DNA from: JBBAGC01 sp964491265
Lineage (GTDB): Bacteria > Spirochaetota > UBA4802 > UBA5550
Length of the DNA stretch: 64,000 nucleotides
Direction of reading: 5' to 3'
Assembly: GCA_964491265.1 (NCBI GenBank)
Contig: CAZBFP010000022.1
Span: 1 to 64,000, forward strand
Shown here: positions 59,823-64,000 of the stretch, piece after piece
Layout of the letters: the number at the start of each line of letters is the position of its first letter
Position numbering within the stretch: position 1 is the first letter of the stretch
Position numbers and translations under genes: made by a program
The notes under the pieces: model-generated
The model's database searches: none
Seen by the model: the letters and a program-made list of their open reading frames with translations, nothing else
Told to the model about the DNA's origin: nothing

Positions 59823-60710
59823 ATGCAGATTGATTCCTCCCTTACCGGTACTAAAACTAAAGCTTACTGCACAACAGTAAGCTGGCGTTCTGCTATGAAT
59901 TACGCAGCTGCTGTAAATGATTCCAATGAAGCCTACTTCGATGATGAACGTGAGGGGGGGATAATTGCTCACCCCATGTACACAGTTGCCCTCACCTGGC
60001 CGATAAGCGGAAACATTGCAGAATATATTGAATCATCGAAATTCCCTCTTGATATTATTTCAAGACAGGTCCATTTTACTGAGCACATTGAATTTCACAA
60101 CCCTGTAAGGCCCGGTGATAATCTTACAATTAAAGGGAGAATTGCCTCAATAGCCCCTCACAAGGCCGGGACCCACGTAATTATGCGCTATGACGCCTAT
60201 GATAAAAAGGGGGTACCTGTTTTTACAGAACATACAGGTGCAATTGCAAGGGGTGTAGAGTGCATCGGCGGCGCTTCCGGGACTGACGAAATCCCATCTG
60301 TTCCTGATCGCAGGGGGGGGATCGACTCCAGGGAAACCATTATCCCCATAAGCCCTGTTGCACCATTTATTTATGACGGATGCACTGATATTTTTTTCCC
60401 GATCCATACTTCAGAAAAATTTGCAAAAATGGTAGGGCTTCCCGGTATTATTCTTCAGGGGACTGCTACCCTTGCATTTGCTGTAAAAGAGATTATCAAT
60501 ATGGAAGCAGGAGGTGACCCACTTAAGTTAAAGCAGGTTTTCTGTAAATTCACAGGGATGGTAAAACCTGGAACAGACATAAGGCTTATTCATTCAGCTG
60601 CAAGAGGTGAAAAAGGACAAAAGGATATTTTTTTTAATGTGCAAAACAGTGAAGGTGAAAGGGCCATCAGCGGAGGATATGCGGATATATTGCAGGCTCA
60701 TGACTGGTGA
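59823..60710 (+). CDS. Double-hotdog MaoC-type (R)-enoyl-CoA hydratase-like protein
   Basis: 295 residues from the ATG at 59823, seven bases after AAGGAG. The upstream in-frame start would include a GC hairpin sequence (PRPPPGGGKKK). Two hotdog domains: about 10-150 (AMNYAAAVNDSNEAYFDDER, IEFHNPVRPGDNLTIKGRIA) and about 185-290, where YDGCTDIFFPIHTSEKFAKM is close to the MaoC motif with the catalytic Asp and His. Acyl-CoA hydration or dehydration is likely. It may belong with the preceding VOC gene. Confidence 0.82.
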   Translation: MQIDSSLTGTKTKAYCTTVSWRSAMNYAAAVNDSNEAYFDDEREGGIIAHPMYTVALTWPISGNIAEYIESSKFPLDIISRQVHFTEHIEFHNPVRPGDNLTIKGRIASIAPHKAGTHVIMRYDAYDKKGVPVFTEHTGAIARGVECIGGASGTDEIPSVPDRRGGIDSRETIIPISPVAPFIYDGCTDIFFPIHTSEKFAKMVGLPGIILQGTATLAFAVKEIINMEAGGDPLKLKQVFCKFTGMVKPGTDIRLIHSAARGEKGQKDIFFNVQNSEGERAISGGYADILQAHDW

Positions 60711-60852
60711 GTTTATGAAGTTTATTTAAAAAAACAGATTCCGGGCAAAAAAAGAGTATTACAACTGAATTTATACTCTAAAATTTTGATTATTCCGGAG
60801 AATTTAATAAATTAATTACAGATGCTTATTAAATTCTCAAAGGAGGCCCACC

Positions 60853-61296
60853 ATGTTTAATCCAAAAAAAATACTGGTTACAACAGATTTTAGCGGAGAG
60901 TCTGACAATGCTTTAAAAACAGCTCTTGATATTGCTGAAAAATTCTCCTCTGAAGTATTTTTAATGCATGTACTTGAAGATATTTCCACAATAACCCTGG
61001 AATATCTTCCTATAGAAGATTTTAACGCTATGAATGTAAACCTTAAAGAAAGCGTATTAGAAAAACTGAAGGATGAGATAGCAAAGGTAAGCTCCGGGAA
61101 AGGGGTTGCTGTCAAAGAGATTGTCCGAACAGGAGATCCGGTTGATCAGATTATGGATGAAATTAATGAGAAAAAAATCGATCTTCTTGTTGTGGCGCCC
61201 CATAAACGGCACAGACCATGGAATCTCTTCTTCTCGCATCTAAGTAATGAGATTGTAAAGAAATCATCGTGCCAGACTCTGCTGGTTAAAAACTGA
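60853..61296 (+). CDS. UspA-family universal stress protein
   Basis: 147 residues: ILVTTDFSGESDNALKTALD, VFLMHVLEDI, DLLVVAPHKRHRPWNLFF and SSCQTLLVKN. The glycine-rich ATP-binding loop GxxG(x9)G(S/T) is not kept (APHKRHRPWNLFFSHLSNEI), so it is probably of the non-ATP-binding UspA type. AAAGGAGG at 60839-60846 is a strong ribosome site. Monocistronic. The partner and signal are unknown. Confidence 0.9.
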   Translation: MFNPKKILVTTDFSGESDNALKTALDIAEKFSSEVFLMHVLEDISTITLEYLPIEDFNAMNVNLKESVLEKLKDEIAKVSSGKGVAVKEIVRTGDPVDQIMDEINEKKIDLLVVAPHKRHRPWNLFFSHLSNEIVKKSSCQTLLVKN

Positions 61297-61374
61297 CCGG
61301 CTTGCGGTTATTGTGAAAAAAATATTTGCATCTTCAGCGGAATAGATTATTATCTGCTCTGATGGAGAAAAACT

Positions 61375-63294
61375 ATGATAAGAATTGATGCTTTTGCGCG
61401 CAGACTTGCCAGGGAGATATTAACCTGGACTGCTGAAGGAATTATTACAGAAGAACAAAAGAGAATAATTCTCTCCCGATATTTACCTGCTGAATCAATA
61501 GATGCTCCCGCCTCGAAGGGGAAAAAAGAGATTAATCTCCCCTATGTGATTGCAGCACTTGCGGCTCTCTCTCTTGCTGTGGGCCTTATAATTTTCTACG
61601 CCTCCAACTGGCGCAAAATGCCTCCATCTTTAAAGCTGGCTCAGGTATTTTTACTTATTATATCCACCTATGGTGCTGCCTGGTATTTTAAGCTTAAGGG
61701 GGAAAACTTTGCAGGAAGAATTTTTCTCAACCTGGGTATGGTTACATTCGGTATAGGGATTATGCTTGTTGCACAGATTTACCATATTAGCTCTCACCCC
61801 ACAAACGGGATTATGACATGGGCAATAGGTACACTTGCAGTGGCAGCTCTCATGAAAGAGAGAATGGGACTCTACATGGCTTGGGCCCTCTTTTTTATAT
61901 GGAATATATGGGAGGTCTTTGAATACAGCAGTCCCGCTTACTTTTATATTGTCCCCCTTACAGTAATAGGGATTCTATTTTACATTAACAGGGATAAGAC
62001 AGGCCTTGTAATTACCGCGCTCCTCTGGACCTGGTATTATCTTCAGATTAATATACACTGGATTGTTACAACTTCAGGGAGCAGTGAGAAGGGTGCTGTT
62101 ATTTTTATCCTCGCCTTTTTCCCCCTGGGGATTCTTCATATAATACTGGGACGCTTTTTCAGATTCAATGAAACACTGAGAGGCGCGGGCTACCTCCTTG
62201 GAGCAGCAGGATGGCTGGCATTTATGGTCCCCCTGCTGGTATTTTCATGGCCCTATAAACTTAAGGGGATACCCTCCCCTGTGTCATTTTCACCTGACAC
62301 GATAATTCAGTCATGGGAGTACCTGATGCTGCTGATTATCTCCTGCACAGGGATTCTTATTTTAAAGCGGATGGGTGAGCCTGTAAAAATATACCTTACA
62401 TTTCTTTTTTTCGCACTCCTCTTCTTTTTTATACCGCCATCACATATAACAGCGCGGATGATATCGATGCATTCAGCAATTATTATCCTCTCAGGACTGC
62501 TCCTCTATTTTTCATATACCTTAAAGGGTGACTGGAGTTTTGACAGGGTATTCTCATTTATTTTTATTATAACATTCCTTGTTGTTAAGTGGTCCGGATT
62601 TATTATATACTCCAATGTAGATAATAAAAATAAGATAATATATCTGGCAGGGTTTATCCTCTTTGCAGCGGTATGCTTCCTTATTAACCGGAGTGTAAAG
62701 CATCTGACTCAGAAAGATGGAATCAAATACCCCTCTGCCCCTATTGATATTATCTGCGCATTCCTGGTGTGGACTACACTCTACACTGCGTCATTTAAAA
62801 TTACAGACCAGGGATCTATTTTCAATGCTGAATCTGTTGTAATAGCAATGATTATTCTTTTTATTCTATTTGCTGCAGCTCTTTACTCTTTTCTCCTTGC
62901 TTCGATTAAGGAGGGTCGCCTTATAATTTATCTGTCAATGGTGATTTTTATTTTTTCAGGGATTACCCTCTTTATATCAGGGCCCGCGGTTTCATGGATA
63001 GTCTACTCGCTCATTTTTAATCTTCTTCTACTCCTTGCATCAGGCGCGGGGATATGGTACAGCACTGCTATTCAGTCCAGGGTGCTCCTTAATTTTTCTA
63101 TTGCTGCATTTGTGATTCATCTCTGGACACGTTACTTTGACCTTTTCTGGGACATGCTTTCAGGGTCGCTCCTTTTTATTATTACAGGGATACTGGGGCT
63201 TATTGGAGGATATCTTCTTGAAAAGAAGAGGAGGGAGATGATTTCCATTATGGAGAGAGATAAAAATTCAGCACATACAGGGGAGGTAAAATAA
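61375..63294 (+). CDS. DUF2157-type polytopic membrane protein
   Basis: 639 residues. A cytoplasmic N-terminus with LAREILTWTAEGIITEEQKR, typical of DUF2157, precedes about 16 or more hydrophobic segments (ALAALSLAVGLIIFYASNW, LAQVFLLIISTYGAAWYF). The family has no assigned function and is usually encoded next to a GDYXXLXY protein, as here with a one-base gap. The high TM count suggests that a DUF4401-like part is fused at the C-terminus. No catalytic motif is visible. Confidence 0.78.
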   Translation: MIRIDAFARRLAREILTWTAEGIITEEQKRIILSRYLPAESIDAPASKGKKEINLPYVIAALAALSLAVGLIIFYASNWRKMPPSLKLAQVFLLIISTYGAAWYFKLKGENFAGRIFLNLGMVTFGIGIMLVAQIYHISSHPTNGIMTWAIGTLAVAALMKERMGLYMAWALFFIWNIWEVFEYSSPAYFYIVPLTVIGILFYINRDKTGLVITALLWTWYYLQINIHWIVTTSGSSEKGAVIFILAFFPLGILHIILGRFFRFNETLRGAGYLLGAAGWLAFMVPLLVFSWPYKLKGIPSPVSFSPDTIIQSWEYLMLLIISCTGILILKRMGEPVKIYLTFLFFALLFFFIPPSHITARMISMHSAIIILSGLLLYFSYTLKGDWSFDRVFSFIFIITFLVVKWSGFIIYSNVDNKNKIIYLAGFILFAAVCFLINRSVKHLTQKDGIKYPSAPIDIICAFLVWTTLYTASFKITDQGSIFNAESVVIAMIILFILFAAALYSFLLASIKEGRLIIYLSMVIFIFSGITLFISGPAVSWIVYSLIFNLLLLLASGAGIWYSTAIQSRVLLNFSIAAFVIHLWTRYFDLFWDMLSGSLLFIITGILGLIGGYLLEKKRREMISIMERDKNSAHTGEVK

Positions 63295-63295
63295 G

Positions 63296-63838
63296 ATGAA
63301 AAAATATCAGAAGATTATGCTCCCCATACTTGTTGCTGCACAGATTATGGTGCTTGTTTTTATGATAGCGAAACAGGAGAATATAATAAGCAGCGGCGAA
63401 AAGGTGATACTCAAATGCGAGCCTGTTGACCCCAGGAGTCTTTTCAGCGGGGATTATGTTATTCTCAACTATACCATCTCATCCATTGACACTAAATCTC
63501 TTAAGGTATATGGAGAGTCGGATTATAAAAAACATGATTACATCTATGTAGCCCTTCAGAAAAATTCTAAAACAGGTGTGCACGATGCTGCTGCTGTTTC
63601 CAGAAATATTTCTGAATTAAGAAAAGATTACCCCGCTGTTATTAAGGGGAGAGTCAAAAATTCATGGGATTTAATAAATATTAAATATGGCGTGGAATCA
63701 TACTTTGTTCCACAGGGTGAGGGGCTTGTTATTGAAAAGGATCTGGAGAATGTTACTGTTGAGGTTTCTGTAACTGAAAAGGGTGAAAGCGCAATCACAA
63801 GGCTTTTTATAAGCGGGAAAGAGGTTGAGTTCTACTGA
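63296..63838 (+). CDS. GDYXXLXY-domain membrane-anchored protein
   Basis: 180 residues. A signal anchor (KIMLPILVAAQIMVLVFMIA) is followed by the domain signature DPRSLFSGDYVILNYTISSI and the repeat-like end FVPQGEGLVIEKDLENVTVE. These proteins accompany DUF2157 proteins and are thought to form one membrane complex of unknown role. One base separates the two genes. Confidence 0.82.
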   Translation: MKKYQKIMLPILVAAQIMVLVFMIAKQENIISSGEKVILKCEPVDPRSLFSGDYVILNYTISSIDTKSLKVYGESDYKKHDYIYVALQKNSKTGVHDAAAVSRNISELRKDYPAVIKGRVKNSWDLINIKYGVESYFVPQGEGLVIEKDLENVTVEVSVTEKGESAITRLFISGKEVEFY

Positions 63839-63863
63839 AAAGACCCCACCCCGCCTACCGGCG

Positions 63864-63918
63864 GTCGAACGCTTTTTCAGCTTCCTGCCAGCGTTCGACA
63901 CTAACCACATCCTGTGGT
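63864..63918. repeat. Nested dyads near the right edge
   Basis: GTCGAACGCT (63864-63873) and AGCGTTCGAC (63890-63899) form a perfect 10-bp dyad. ACCACA-TCC-TGTGGT (63904-63918) follows directly, flanked by CGACAC and GTGTCG. It may terminate the DUF2157 operon or be the start of an element that continues outside the window. Confidence 0.5.
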
Positions 63919-64000
63919 GTCGCGCCATCTCCCCGCAACGGCTCATTACTACCCACAAGTCAAGATTTATCAAAATGATAAAAGATATTTCGCGAACAAT

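Noticed and set aside
1..64000. CRISPR array
   Set aside because: No series of short direct repeats with unique spacers was found; the repeats present are long, few and palindromic.
1..64000. Intact insertion sequence or prophage
   Set aside because: No transposase, complete integrase or phage structural gene is visible; only two N-terminal recombinase fragments.

Overview
The window looks like chromosomal DNA of an uncultured, probably anaerobic, two-membrane (diderm) bacterium. Several lipoproteins with lipoboxes, two OmpA-domain proteins, a UshA-like signal-peptide phosphoesterase and PlsB show the outer-membrane lifestyle. An orange-protein (ORP) type cluster with ferredoxin-containing MinD ATPases and a sigma-54 activator points to anaerobic metabolism. 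A membrane-embedded AraC regulator of the kind frequent in Leptospira, together with the mixture of acyl-CoA genes, makes Spirochaetota my first guess, with Desulfobacterota second. This assignment is inference: no rRNA or ribosomal marker gene lies in the window.

Layout. Positions 1-2416 hold an accessory array of two VapBC toxin-antitoxin cassettes. Each is delimited by a repeat that carries the N-terminal third of a tyrosine recombinase and a short GC hairpin. The ends of each cassette are complementary to each other, as in integron cassettes. A lipase-like lipoprotein, a membrane AraC regulator and a HicAB pair trailed by a relic of the same repeat follow (2493-7494). A 2-hydroxyacid module comes next (7543-12521): a D-2-hydroxyacid dehydrogenase, GlcF/GlcD-type oxidase subunits and a GntR/FCD regulator. 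A fatty-acid block follows (13686-20223) with two AMP-forming acyl-CoA synthetases, a TetR regulator and an AidB-like acyl-CoA dehydrogenase whose promoter contains a long palindrome. The signalling locus at 20403-23356 is decayed: a hybrid histidine kinase has lost its ATPase domain and a REC-GGDEF gene carries an 8-bp tandem duplication that shifts the frame.

Region 23425-32863 has rsgA, a ParE/RelE-type toxin-antitoxin pair, envelope proteins, plsB, a STAS protein and a RsbW-like kinase on either side of tRNA-Pro(CGG), and a PAS-AAA sigma-54 activator. The activator precedes a sigma-54 promoter with two upstream dyads and the ORP-type operon (33121-36597), which includes a 58-residue gene that is easy to miss. 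Positions 36942-45880 carry a TolB/OmpA protein, a chalcone-isomerase-like protein, a divergent crotonase, a PadR-controlled pair of nitronate-monooxygenase-family flavoproteins, a GntP permease, a TPR protein and a PPC-domain protein. Positions 46471-63838 hold a CDF-like transporter, an MBL hydrolase, an AT-rich membrane-protein pair, a Fur/PerR regulator, NAD salvage (pncA-pncB), a chemotaxis receptor, an orphan Phd antitoxin, a C45 hydrolase-TPR fusion, a 5'-nucleotidase, VOC and MaoC proteins, UspA, and a DUF2157/GDYXXLXY pair.

The most unusual aspect is the number of non-coding repeats: the cassette-array repeat; a roughly 120-bp palindromic family (F1) with at least seven copies; a 165-bp family (F2) with one copy nested inside an F1 copy; and a 300-bp family (F3) present as an inverted pair directly behind two OmpA-domain genes. 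I see no transposase gene, so these look like elements mobilised in trans or relics.
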